From assembly GCF_004614235.1 (NCBI RefSeq), contig NZ_SPVH01000006.1, positions 310,001 to 374,000 on the forward strand: a stretch of DNA of 64,000 nucleotides. The letters are read 5' to 3'. Position numbers and translations under genes: made by a program. A model generated the notes under the pieces. The model was not told the DNA's origin, made no database searches, and saw nothing but the letters and a program-made list of their open reading frames with translations. Positions 8,030-15,710 of this stretch are shown piece after piece; position 1 is the stretch's first letter, and each line of letters starts with the position of its first letter. Source of the DNA: Brevundimonas intermedia (GTDB lineage: Bacteria > Pseudomonadota > Alphaproteobacteria > Caulobacterales > Caulobacteraceae).

Positions 8030-10192
8030 TCAGTCCGTCAGCGCGTCGATCACGACGCCTTCGGTGAGTAGTTGCGGCAGGATTTCCGGCTCGGCCTGAC
8101 CCGGTCGATACAGCAGATACAGCGGCACCCCCGAACGGCCGTGCGCCTGCAGTTCGCGCGTGATGGCGTCGTCGCGGCGGGTCCAGTCGCCGACCAGATA
8201 GGCGGCGTTCGCCTGCGTCATGGCCTTAGCGACGCGGGGCGACGACAAAGCCGCCCGCTCGTTGATCTTGCAGGTCACGCACCAGTCGGCGGTCAGGTTG
8301 ACCAGCACCGGCCGTCCCGCCGCCGTCGCCTGGGCCACCGCCTCAACCGACCAGGGCTGGGCGGCGAGGGGACCGCTCTCGCCCTGGGGCGCGGCGTCCG
8401 CCTCCCGCGCGGCGCCCGCTGCAGCGCCGGCCAACCCGATGGCCATGACGCCGGCGACGGTCGCGCAGATCGTGGCCAGCACGGGCCGCTCGCCCCGCTG
8501 GCGGGCGGCTTGGGCCAGCCCCAGCAGCCAGGCGGCGAAAGCCAGCAGCAGCGCCGCCGTCAGCAACAGACCCAGGGCGTCGACGCCGCCCTGTCGCGTG
8601 AACACCCACAGCAGCCACAACGCCGCCCCATACATGGGAAAGGCCAGCAGGCCTTTCAGGCGCTCCATCCACACGCCCGGCCGGGGAAGGCGCGACAGCA
8701 GACCCGGCGACAGGCTTATGGCCAGATAGGGCAGGGCCAGACCCAGCCCCAGCATCAGGAAGACCGCCAGCGCCATCGGCCAGGGCAGGACCAGGGCCGC
8801 GCCCAGGGCCGCCGCCATGAAGGGCGCTGTGCAGGGCGCCGCGACCACCACGGCCAGAACTCCGGTGAAGAAGGCGCCCGCCGCGCCGGGCAGGCGCGAC
8901 AGCGGCCCCGACCCGGCGTTCTGCATCCCTGCGCCGACATGGAAGACGCCCGACAGGTTCAGCCCTACCAGCAGCATGACCAGGACCAGGGCCGCGACCA
9001 CGCCCGGCGACTGAAGCTGGAACCCCCAGCCGATCGCCTGACCCGCCGCCCTCAGCGCCAGCAGCGCGCCAGCCAGCACTAGGAAGCTGACCAGAACCCC
9101 GGCGGTGAAGGCCAGGCCGTCGCGCCGCGCCCGCGCCGGATCGTGCGCCGCCGCCGACAGCGACGCCGCCTTCATCGCCAGGACGGGGAAGACGCAGGGC
9201 ATCAGGTTCAGCACCAGCCCGCCCAGCAGGGCCAGGCCCAGGGCCTGAAGAAAGACCAGAACGCCTGTCCTGGCCGGCGCCGATGTCGCCTCGTCCAGCG
9301 GCGCCAATGCGCCCTGTCCCTGGGCGCCGGCCAGCGGCGGACCGGGCTGGGCCGTGATCTCCCACGCGCCCTTGTCGGTCGCCAGGACGCCGCTCAGGGG
9401 CGAAGACGCCGCCTCCCGGCCGGGGGTCAGCGTCAGTGTCAGGCCGTTCGGCCCCTGTCGACCGGGCTGGACCGCCGCATGGTCGATCCGTCCGCCCTCA
9501 TAGGGGTAGAAATAGACCTGGCCGATGTCGGCGCCTGCCAACGGTCCGCCCGTCGCGGTCAGGGTCAGCTTGCCGGTTTCGGCAGTGACGCGCGCCTCAA
9601 TGCCCGCCGGACGCGGCGCGGTCTCGACCAGCCGCTCGATATCTGCGCCCCAAGGCTTGGCGAGCGGCGCGGCGCCTTCGCGCACCGGCAGGGCCAGCGA
9701 CAGGGTCAGCGGCTCGGGCACGCACATCTGGTCGCTGCACACCAGGAACAGCACGTCCGTCGTCAGGGTCAGCACCTCGCCCGGCCGCGCCGACGCCGGC
9801 ACATGGATCGGCACGGGCAGCAGGACCGCGCCCGAATAGCCGTAGTTCATCAGGCTCATCAGCCGCTGGCGGCTGGGCAGGGGCCACAGGATCGGATCGG
9901 CCGTGACGCCGTCGGGCAGGGTCCAGACCAGGCTGGTCGCCCCGCCGCTGTCGCCCGGATTGCGCCAATAGGTGTGCCAGCCCGGCGCGATCTTCTGGCG
10001 CACGGCCACCACGGTGGTCGAACCCGGCGCGACCCACTGCGACATCGGGACCAGTTCGGCCTCGATCCGCCCAGTGCGCTGGGGGCCGAAGGCGACGAGA
10101 CCGGAGGGCTGGCTCTGGACCGGCTGGGCCTGAACCGTCGAGAGCGACAGCAGGCACAGCAAAAGACCGGCGAGAAAGGCGAGGGGACGCAA
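8030..10192 (-). CDS. DsbD-like protein-disulfide reductase with C-terminal thioredoxin domain
   Basis: It should carry reducing power from the cytoplasm across the inner membrane to periplasmic thiols. The 720-residue protein has a signal peptide (about 1-22) and an N-terminal periplasmic DsbD domain with a redox pair C152/C157 (CSDQMC). A polytopic core of about eight helices carries the cysteine motifs NLMPCVFP and AAPCTAPF. The C-terminal thioredoxin-like domain has C638 and C641 (DWCVTCK). All three redox pairs of a full DsbD are therefore present. The first usable start is TTG 10192, with GGAA about 9 bases upstream; no ATG exists in this frame. It is probably separate from the next gene upstream. 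Confidence 0.9.
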   Translation of the reverse strand: MRPLAFLAGLLLCLLSLSTVQAQPVQSQPSGLVAFGPQRTGRIEAELVPMSQWVAPGSTTVVAVRQKIAPGWHTYWRNPGDSGGATSLVWTLPDGVTADPILWPLPSRQRLMSLMNYGYSGAVLLPVPIHVPASARPGEVLTLTTDVLFLVCSDQMCVPEPLTLSLALPVREGAAPLAKPWGADIERLVETAPRPAGIEARVTAETGKLTLTATGGPLAGADIGQVYFYPYEGGRIDHAAVQPGRQGPNGLTLTLTPGREAASSPLSGVLATDKGAWEITAQPGPPLAGAQGQGALAPLDEATSAPARTGVLVFLQALGLALLGGLVLNLMPCVFPVLAMKAASLSAAAHDPARARRDGLAFTAGVLVSFLVLAGALLALRAAGQAIGWGFQLQSPGVVAALVLVMLLVGLNLSGVFHVGAGMQNAGSGPLSRLPGAAGAFFTGVLAVVVAAPCTAPFMAAALGAALVLPWPMALAVFLMLGLGLALPYLAISLSPGLLSRLPRPGVWMERLKGLLAFPMYGAALWLLWVFTRQGGVDALGLLLTAALLLAFAAWLLGLAQAARQRGERPVLATICATVAGVMAIGLAGAAAGAAREADAAPQGESGPLAAQPWSVEAVAQATAAGRPVLVNLTADWCVTCKINERAALSSPRVAKAMTQANAAYLVGDWTRRDDAITRELQAHGRSGVPLYLLYRPGQAEPEILPQLLTEGVVIDALTD

Positions 10193-10283
10193 AGGGCGAT
10201 TTCCGACGTTGGGGGCGGCCGCAACCTAGTCCCTCGGTCGCCCCCGCGCCATCACCTCATCGCCGCAGATCAGCCGTCGCAGA

Positions 10284-10724
10284 TCAACGCGGCGAGGTCT
10301 CGATGAACACTTCGGCGCGGCGGCGCAGCAGTTCGTCCGCGCCCGAGGCGTTGACGGCGCCCGCATCGCCGGCGGCGTTCACCTCGAAGGCCGGCGCCGG
10401 CATGCCCGCACGGGTCAAAGCTTCGGCCACGGCAAGCGCACGGCGTTGCGACAGGCTCAGATTGGCCTCGACCGTGCCGGTCGCATCGGCCAGGCCCAGC
10501 ACCCGAACATGGTTCACGCGGCATGCCTTGGCCTTTTCGGCGGCGGTCTGCAGCAACACCGTGGCGGCGTCGGTCAGTCGCGCCTGGTTCTCGACGAAAT
10601 AGACGTCGAACCGGCCCGAGACGCAGGGCGATTCCCCCACCACCAGCGCCGTCCGCTTCGGCGTCGGCGCACACGCCGCCAGCAGTCCCATCGCCAGCAT
10701 CGCCAGCCCAGTCGATCGCTTCAT
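10284..10724 (-). CDS. OmpA-like lipoprotein
   Basis: The 146-residue protein begins MKRSTGLAMLAMGLLAAC, a lipoprotein signal with lipobox LAAC, so it should be lipid-anchored in the periplasm. The remainder is an OmpA C-terminal-like domain: VYFVENQARLTDAAT followed by GLADATGTVEAN and LSLSQRRALAVAEAL, the pattern that contacts peptidoglycan in OmpA/Pal. I chose ATG 10724 because GGGGAGG precedes it and the signal peptide begins there; an upstream in-frame start (10784) adds an unlikely tail. It may tether the envelope to the cell wall. It lies downstream of the glycine-zipper gene but is separated from it by two hairpins. Confidence 0.8.
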   Translation of the reverse strand: MKRSTGLAMLAMGLLAACAPTPKRTALVVGESPCVSGRFDVYFVENQARLTDAATVLLQTAAEKAKACRVNHVRVLGLADATGTVEANLSLSQRRALAVAEALTRAGMPAPAFEVNAAGDAGAVNASGADELLRRRAEVFIETSPR

Positions 10725-10760
10725 CACAGCCCTCCCCGGCTTTGCCGGCCCATTACGCAA

Positions 10761-10793
10761 AAGAGGCGGCCCGTCCTTCGACAAGCCGCCCCT
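10761..10793 (-). terminator. Candidate Rho-independent terminator for the glycine-zipper gene
   Basis: On the reverse strand GGCGGC and GCCGCC form a stem around a loop of about 14 bases, and a TCTTTTG run follows. It lies about 50 bases beyond the stop of the 10843-11196 gene. Transcription of the OmpA-like gene must then start within this same 118-base gap. Confidence 0.55.
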
Positions 10794-10803
10794 TCAACCT
10801 AGC

Positions 10804-10829
10804 GCCGGTCGCTGACTTTCGCGACCGGC
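10804..10829. other. Perfect 9-bp hairpin between two leftward genes
   Basis: GCCGGTCGC (10804-10812) and GCGACCGGC (10821-10829) form a perfect stem with an 8-base loop. No T-run follows on either strand, so it may protect a 3' end or help termination at the next hairpin rather than terminate alone. Confidence 0.45.
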
Positions 10830-10842
10830 AACTGATCATTGA

Positions 10843-11196
10843 TCAATAACGGCGCTGACCGTTGTCCCAATAGCACTCGTCCTGGCGATTATCGTAGCAG
10901 TAGTAGTAACGGCCTTGATTGTCGCGGTAGCGCTGCTGGTTGTTGCGATCTTGGTTGGAACCGCGGACCGCGCCGGCTGCGCCGCCCAGGGCGCCGCCGA
11001 TCAGGGCGCCGGTGGCTGCGTTGCCGCCGCCGACGTTGTTGCCGATGATGGCGCCGGCGACAGCGCCGAGGCCGGCGCCGATGGCGCCTTGGCGGACGGT
11101 CTGGTTGGTGCCGCCGTTGTTGTAGCCGTATGGGTCGCTGGCGCAGGCCGAAGCCAGAAGGCCGGCGCCGGCAATCGCGATAATCGCCTTGTTCAT
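10843..11196 (-). CDS. Glycine-zipper (YMGG-like) lipoprotein with an EcfG-type promoter
   Basis: Small envelope protein of 117 residues. The N-terminus MNKAIIAIAGAGLLASAC is a lipoprotein signal with the lipid-anchored Cys at position 18. Residues about 37-80 form a glycine zipper (GAGLGAVAGAIIGNNVGGG and ALIGGALGGAAGAV), a pattern that packs helices in membranes. The C-terminus is hydrophilic and rich in Arg, Asn, Gln and Tyr with two Cys. ATG 11196 is chosen because AAAGGA lies upstream and the signal peptide starts there. An exact GGAAC-N16-CGTT motif lies 44-68 bases upstream, so general-stress control is likely. Function is unknown; structural outer-membrane roles are typical for the family. 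Confidence 0.85.
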   Translation of the reverse strand: MNKAIIAIAGAGLLASACASDPYGYNNGGTNQTVRQGAIGAGLGAVAGAIIGNNVGGGNAATGALIGGALGGAAGAVRGSNQDRNNQQRYRDNQGRYYYCYDNRQDECYWDNGQRRY

Positions 11197-11239
11197 GGTG
11201 AAATCCTTTGTCCCTGGGTGTTCGCCCCTGTGGGCAGCA

Positions 11240-11264
11240 AACGTATCCTCGCGGCTTAGGTTCC
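11240..11264 (-). promoter_or_regulatory. EcfG/SigT-type promoter for the glycine-zipper lipoprotein
   Basis: On the reverse strand GGAAC (11264-11260) is followed by exactly 16 bases and CGTT (11243-11240). This matches the known consensus for the alphaproteobacterial general stress sigma factor EcfG (SigT in Caulobacter). A start of transcription about 9 bases further on would leave a 5' leader of roughly 35-40 bases with a good ribosome binding site before ATG 11196. Confidence 0.75.
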
Positions 11265-11305
11265 GCATCGCGCAGCTGTGTGCACAAATATGGTGACGCT
11301 TGGAC

Positions 11306-11330
11306 GGAACGGCGGCGTCCGCGAGGCGTT
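11306..11330 (+). promoter_or_regulatory. EcfG/SigT-type promoter for the lipid-kinase-like gene
   Basis: GGAAC (11306-11310), 16 bases and CGTT (11327-11330) match the EcfG consensus on the forward strand, back-to-back with the motif at 11240-11264. The ATG at 11339 is only 9 bases after the -10 element, so the predicted start of transcription falls at or next to the start codon and the message may be leaderless. Confidence 0.65.
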
Positions 11331-11338
11331 CGGCCGCC

Positions 11339-12274
11339 ATGACCGATGTCGCCCAAACCCTTTCCGACGCCGACGAACGTCCCGCGTTGACGCCTCATGC
11401 CCAGATCAGACACGCCGTGATGCTGGTCAATCCGCTGTCCGGCAGTGTCGGGCCACGCGCTGCGGCCGAGGCCGAGACGATCCTGGCCGGCTATGATCTG
11501 AAGGCGCAGATCATGACGTTCGAGGGCGGGAACTTCGATCAGATCATCGCCGACGCCTTCGCGGCCAAACCGGACGTGATCTTCGTCCTGGCCGGCGACG
11601 GCACGGCGCGCTCGGTGGCGTCCAAGGCCAGCCCCAACGGTCCGATGATCGCTCCCCTGCCGGGCGGGACCATGAACATGCTGCCCAAGGCGCTGTATGG
11701 CACCGCCGACTGGAAGCTGGCTCTGAAGCGCGCGCTGGAGGAGGGCGAGCCCCAGGCCGTCTCGGGCGGCGAGGTCCAGGGCGAATATTTCTACTGCGCG
11801 GCCATCCTGGGATCGCCTGCCCTGTGGGCGCCGGCGCGCGAGGCCATGCGGACCGGCAAGATCAAGCTGGCCTGGCAATATGGGCGGCGCGCGTTGAAAC
11901 GCGCCTTCTCGGGCCGGCTGCGCTTCACCCTGGACGGCGGCGAAAAACGTCGCACCGAGGCGCTTGTGCTCATCAGCCCGATGATTTCCAAGGCGATGGA
12001 GGATCCCATCGGACTGGAGGCGGCCGCCATGGACCCCAGCGACACGACCCAAGCCTTCCGTCTCGCCGCCACGGCGCTGTTCAGCGACTGGCGTCAGGAT
12101 CCGGCCGTCTCGACCCGGCCGGCCAAGCTGATCGAGGTGCGCGCCCGCTCCAAAATTCCCGCCGTGATCGACGGCGAGCCGTTGCTGCTCAAGCCCGAGG
12201 CCGTCATCCGCTTCGTGCCCAAGGCTTTCAAGGCCTTGGCGCCCAGGCCGCCGTCGGCCGAGGACAGCATCTAG
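11339..12274 (+). CDS. Diacylglycerol-kinase-family lipid kinase
   Basis: The 311-residue protein has the diacylglycerol/sphingosine kinase catalytic domain. AVMLVNPLSGSVG matches the N-terminal VNPxSG motif, VLAGDGTARSV corresponds to the usual GGDGT nucleotide loop with Ala for the first Gly, and APLPGGTMNML matches the PLGTxN segment. The C-terminal half (KLIEVRARSKIPAVIDGE) is the typical DAGK beta-sandwich. It should phosphorylate a membrane lipid, but the substrate is unknown. I chose ATG 11339; the in-frame ATG 11300 lies upstream of the EcfG-type promoter, and ATG 11420 would remove only the N-terminal tail. Its TAG stop overlaps the GTG start of the next gene by one base. Confidence 0.82.
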   Translation: MTDVAQTLSDADERPALTPHAQIRHAVMLVNPLSGSVGPRAAAEAETILAGYDLKAQIMTFEGGNFDQIIADAFAAKPDVIFVLAGDGTARSVASKASPNGPMIAPLPGGTMNMLPKALYGTADWKLALKRALEEGEPQAVSGGEVQGEYFYCAAILGSPALWAPAREAMRTGKIKLAWQYGRRALKRAFSGRLRFTLDGGEKRRTEALVLISPMISKAMEDPIGLEAAAMDPSDTTQAFRLAATALFSDWRQDPAVSTRPAKLIEVRARSKIPAVIDGEPLLLKPEAVIRFVPKAFKALAPRPPSAEDSI

Positions 12275-13125
12275 TGGGTCGTATTCTCCAGTTTTCCGAC
12301 GTTCACTTCGGTTGCGAACACAAACACGCCTGCGCCGCCGCCTTGGACTACGCTCACGCCACGCCCAACGACCTGGTTCTGATCACCGGCGACATCACGC
12401 AAAAGGGGTTCCCGGACGAGTTCACGGCCGCCGGCGAATGGATGCGGGCCATGCCCGAGCCGCGCTTCGTCATCGTGGGCAATCATGACGTGCCCTATTG
12501 GGACGCCGTCGCGCGGGTGCTTCATCCGTGGCGCGCCTTCGAGACCGCGACGGGCTTTCCCGCCCACGACGGTCAGTTCCTTGGCAAGGACGTCATGGTG
12601 CGCGGCGTGGTCACCGCGCGCGGCTGGCAGGCCCGACCCAACTGGTCCAAGGGCGTCATCGACCTGGACCAGACGCGGCGCGCGGCCGAGGCCCTGCGTC
12701 AGGCGCCGATCGGCGCGCTGAGAATCCTGGCCTGCCACCATCCGCTGATCGAAATGGTCGGCACGCCGATGACCGGCGACGTCAAGCGCGGCGACGAGGC
12801 CGCGCTGATCTTCGCCGAGGCCGGCGTCGATCTGATCATGACGGGCCATGTCCATGTGCCCTTCGCCATGCCGATCCCTCTGGCCGACCGCTGCTCCTAT
12901 GCCGTCGGGTGCGGAACCCTGTCGCACCGCGAGCGGGGCGCGCCGCCAGGCTTCAACCAGATCGACTGGGACGCCAAGACCATAACGGTCACGGCCCTGG
13001 CCTGGGATGGCGTCAGCTATCGCTCGCACCAGGTCTGGCGACTGCCGCGCCGCCAGGACACGCGAAACGCCGCCACCGCGCCCAGCCCTGTCGAGCCGGG
13101 TGAGTTGGAGAAGGCGGCGATCTGA
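12274..13125 (+). CDS. Metallophosphoesterase (CpdA-like class)
   Basis: Two-metal phosphoesterase of 283 residues. It has the full series of metal-binding motifs: FSDVHFG, LITGDIT, VGNHDVP, ACHHP and TGHVHVP, in the order seen in class III cyclic-nucleotide phosphodiesterases and related hydrolases. The start is GTG 12274, whose first base is the last base of the upstream TAG, giving translational coupling with the lipid-kinase-like gene. Both therefore probably share the EcfG-type promoter at 11306. The substrate could be cAMP, another nucleotide or a lipid pyrophosphate; the coupling favours a phospholipid link but does not prove it. Confidence 0.85.
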   Translation: MGRILQFSDVHFGCEHKHACAAALDYAHATPNDLVLITGDITQKGFPDEFTAAGEWMRAMPEPRFVIVGNHDVPYWDAVARVLHPWRAFETATGFPAHDGQFLGKDVMVRGVVTARGWQARPNWSKGVIDLDQTRRAAEALRQAPIGALRILACHHPLIEMVGTPMTGDVKRGDEAALIFAEAGVDLIMTGHVHVPFAMPIPLADRCSYAVGCGTLSHRERGAPPGFNQIDWDAKTITVTALAWDGVSYRSHQVWRLPRRQDTRNAATAPSPVEPGELEKAAI

Positions 13126-13129
13126 ACCT

Positions 13130-13275
13130 GTCTCCTCCCCATTTCATGGGGAGGTGGCGCGGCGCTCTTCGCGCCGTGACGGAGGGGTTCTCACCGCATC
13201 ACCAGCGCCTGTGGGACTTCAAGAGCCCCTCCACCGCTTCGCGGTCCCCCTCCCCACGATGTGGGGAGGAGACGG
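13130..13275. repeat. Intergenic palindromic element, type C, copy 1
   Basis: This fills the gap between convergent metallophosphoesterase and AMP nucleosidase genes. The ends (CTCCTCCCC... and ...GGGGAGGAGA) are imperfect inverted copies. Internal segments such as GGAGGGG and CCCCTCC, GCGCGGCG and CGCGCC, and GCCTGTGGGACTTCAAGAG are shared, in the opposite orientation, with the element at about 27776-27915. No coding capacity is apparent. Confidence 0.75.
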
Positions 13276-13280
13276 TTGGA

Positions 13281-14726
13281 TCACCGGAACGGCGGCTCGT
13301 CGAAGGCGCGAAGCTTGCGCGAGTGCAGGCGCGGGCCTTCCTTGCGCATCAGGTCCACGGCCTGGATGCCGATCTGAAGGTGTTCGGAGATCGAGCCTTC
13401 GTAGAAGCGGTTGGCCTGACCCGGCAGCTTGATCTCGCCGTGCAGCGGCTTGTCCGACACGCACAGCAACGTCCCGTAGGGCACGCGGAAGCGATAGCCC
13501 TGGGCGGCGATGGTGGCGCTTTCCATGTCGATGGCGACGGCGCGGCTCTGATTGAAGCGCAGCGCCGACTTGGAATAGCGCAGCTCCCAGTTCCGGTCGT
13601 CGGTGGTGACCACAGTGCCGGTGCGCAGGCGCAGCTTGACCTCGTCGCCCGGCATGCCGCTGACCGACTTGGTGGCGTCATAAAGCGCGCGCTGGACCTC
13701 GGCGATCGACGGGATGGGGATGTCCGGCGGCAGGACCGCGTCCAGCACGTGATCGTCGCGCAGATAGGCGTGGGCCAACACATAGTCGCCGATGGTCTGG
13801 CTGGCGCGCAGGCCGCCGCAGTGACCGATCATCAGCCAGACGTGCGGGCGGGTGACGGCGAGGTGGTCCGTGATCGTCTTGGCGTTGGACGGGCCGACGC
13901 CGATGTTGACCAGGGTCACGCCCTTATGGCCCGGCGCGGTCAGGTGATAGGCCGGCATCTGGTGCTTCTTCCAGGCCGTGTCGCTGATCGCCGCCTCGGG
14001 GTTGGGCGTGTCGCGCGTAATCACCACGCCGCCGGCGCAGGACAGGGTCTGATACGGGCTGCCTGGCGTCCGCAGCTGTTCGATGGCCCAGCGCACGAAC
14101 TCATCGACATAGCGATTGTAGTTGGTGAACAGGACGTAGGACTGAACGTCATCGACCGGCGTGCCGGTGTAATGCTTCAGCCGCGCCAGCGAGAAGTCGG
14201 TCCGCAAGCCGTCGAAGTGCGACAGGGGGAAGTCGCCGCCCATCTCGAACAGGCCGTCGGCGATCTCGTCGCCGATATGGGCCAGGTCCGTGGTCGGGAA
14301 CCAGCGCGCCAGGGCGGCCGTCATCGACCGGTCCAGCGCGACTTCCAGCCCGTCCGTCACATAGGGGAAGGGGATTTCCTGCTTGGAAACCGCGACCTCG
14401 AAGGTCGCATTATACTCCTGCTCCAGCAGGCCCAGCTGTTCGGTCAGATAGGGGCGGAACAGGTCCGGCCGCGTGATGGTGGTGGCGTAGGTTCCCTGTT
14501 TCGACAGCCGGGCATAGGCGCGCGGCTCCAGGTCCTGGGGACGATCCCCGTCCCAGCGGATGCGAAGTTCGGGATAGGCGAACACCCCTTCGGCGCGTTT
14601 CAGCGGATCGGGCCGCGCGCCGGTGTTGACGAAATCCCGCACGGCGTCGCGCAGGTTGGTCACGGATTGGGTGTAGAGGGTTTCGAGGCGGTCCAGCGCC
14701 GCCTGTGCTGTCATCTGTTCTGTCAT
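13281..14726 (-). CDS. amn: AMP nucleosidase
   Basis: Hydrolyses AMP to adenine and ribose 5-phosphate, a way to adjust the adenylate pool. The 481-residue protein has the N-terminal AMP-nucleosidase domain (to about residue 180) and a C-terminal nucleoside-phosphorylase-like domain. The latter shows VNIGVGPSNAKTITDHL, WLMIGHCGGLR and AIDMESATIAAQGYRFRVPY. ATG 14726 is preceded by GAGGAAG at normal spacing; longer upstream reading in the frame is not supported by protein features. It ends next to a palindromic repeat. Length and motifs are normal for the family. Confidence 0.95.
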   Translation of the reverse strand: MTEQMTAQAALDRLETLYTQSVTNLRDAVRDFVNTGARPDPLKRAEGVFAYPELRIRWDGDRPQDLEPRAYARLSKQGTYATTITRPDLFRPYLTEQLGLLEQEYNATFEVAVSKQEIPFPYVTDGLEVALDRSMTAALARWFPTTDLAHIGDEIADGLFEMGGDFPLSHFDGLRTDFSLARLKHYTGTPVDDVQSYVLFTNYNRYVDEFVRWAIEQLRTPGSPYQTLSCAGGVVITRDTPNPEAAISDTAWKKHQMPAYHLTAPGHKGVTLVNIGVGPSNAKTITDHLAVTRPHVWLMIGHCGGLRASQTIGDYVLAHAYLRDDHVLDAVLPPDIPIPSIAEVQRALYDATKSVSGMPGDEVKLRLRTGTVVTTDDRNWELRYSKSALRFNQSRAVAIDMESATIAAQGYRFRVPYGTLLCVSDKPLHGEIKLPGQANRFYEGSISEHLQIGIQAVDLMRKEGPRLHSRKLRAFDEPPFR

Positions 14727-14806
14727 GACTTCCTCTAGCGAAGCTTCTTGGCTTTGGCGAGGCGCCTGCCGTTCAATCCCGATTTCGGTGCGTTGCGAAA
14801 TTCGGG

Positions 14807-15583
14807 TCAGTCTTGCGTTTCTGGAGGGAGATAGGTCGCGTCGGTCAGCACAAGAGCGTCGTCGCGGACGGCGAAAATCAGACTCGCGCGCCCGCCGGTC
14901 GGACAGCAGTCGCCATCCTCGGATCGCCACAGGCTTGTGTCGGCCTTTAGCAGGCCTGATGGATTGTAACTGAAGGCCAAGCCCTTCTTGATCCAGAAGT
15001 CGTCGGGAAGAGGTGCGGGGGCGGCGCCGATCCAGTTTCCGGTCTGGATCGGAACCAGCGTCTGCGGGCCGTTCGTCCATCGAAACAGCGCATCGGCGTT
15101 GTAATGCCCGTTGCCCTCCATGATGCCGGCGATGGCGATGATCGGGTCCGCGCCATCGCCCGGCCAAAACACAGTTGGAGTCTCGTAATGGTTCGCTTCC
15201 ACCGCCCAGAATATCGGGACGAGCGACGTATTCGACTCGACAAAGAGCGTGAAGCCAGCGGACGCGGCGTTCTCGTCGGCCTCGCCTTCTTGAAGTTGCC
15301 AGTAGATGCGCGGCCGTCCAGGAGCGCTCAGATAGCCGCCTCTAAAGGTTTCGCAGTTCGCCAGAAGGCGGGGAATGCAACGTTTCGCCAATTCTTCCAT
15401 AGCGAAGGGCGGATCGGTAATCGCTCGTCCCCAACCCGCTGGTCGGTCGCGCCAGATACCTTTGGGATCGGCAAACTTCTCTACGACTTGGACTTCGGGC
15501 GATCCCTGCACTTCAGCGGGCCGACAAGATACTGCGAACAGCATGATCGGGAAGGCCAGAAGGGCTAGGATGTGGCGTTTCAT
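14807..15583 (-). CDS. Orphan lipoprotein of unknown function
   Basis: I do not recognise this 258-residue protein. It starts MKRHILALLAFPIMLFAVSC, a lipoprotein signal with lipobox AVSC, so it should be attached to a membrane facing the periplasm. The mature part is rich in Trp, Pro and Asp, has several Cys (including CC in GDCCPTGGR) and no recognised motif. Its DNA is visibly less GC-rich than its neighbours: two lines inside it (15181-15240 and 15301-15360) have 33 and 36 G/C of 60. This may mean recent acquisition. It lies in the same direction as amn, 80 bases upstream, but need not be co-transcribed. Confidence 0.7.
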   Translation of the reverse strand: MKRHILALLAFPIMLFAVSCRPAEVQGSPEVQVVEKFADPKGIWRDRPAGWGRAITDPPFAMEELAKRCIPRLLANCETFRGGYLSAPGRPRIYWQLQEGEADENAASAGFTLFVESNTSLVPIFWAVEANHYETPTVFWPGDGADPIIAIAGIMEGNGHYNADALFRWTNGPQTLVPIQTGNWIGAAPAPLPDDFWIKKGLAFSYNPSGLLKADTSLWRSEDGDCCPTGGRASLIFAVRDDALVLTDATYLPPETQD

Positions 15584-15710
15584 TTGGCGGCGCTCCGTCC
15601 TTCAGACTGCATTCGCCGTGGCTCAGTGTCGAGCTGTCATGTCTTGATGCATCCAGCGACTTCGCTGCATTGCAGCAATTTGTGACGGGCCTGCGGTTGC
15701 GGATCGGGGC

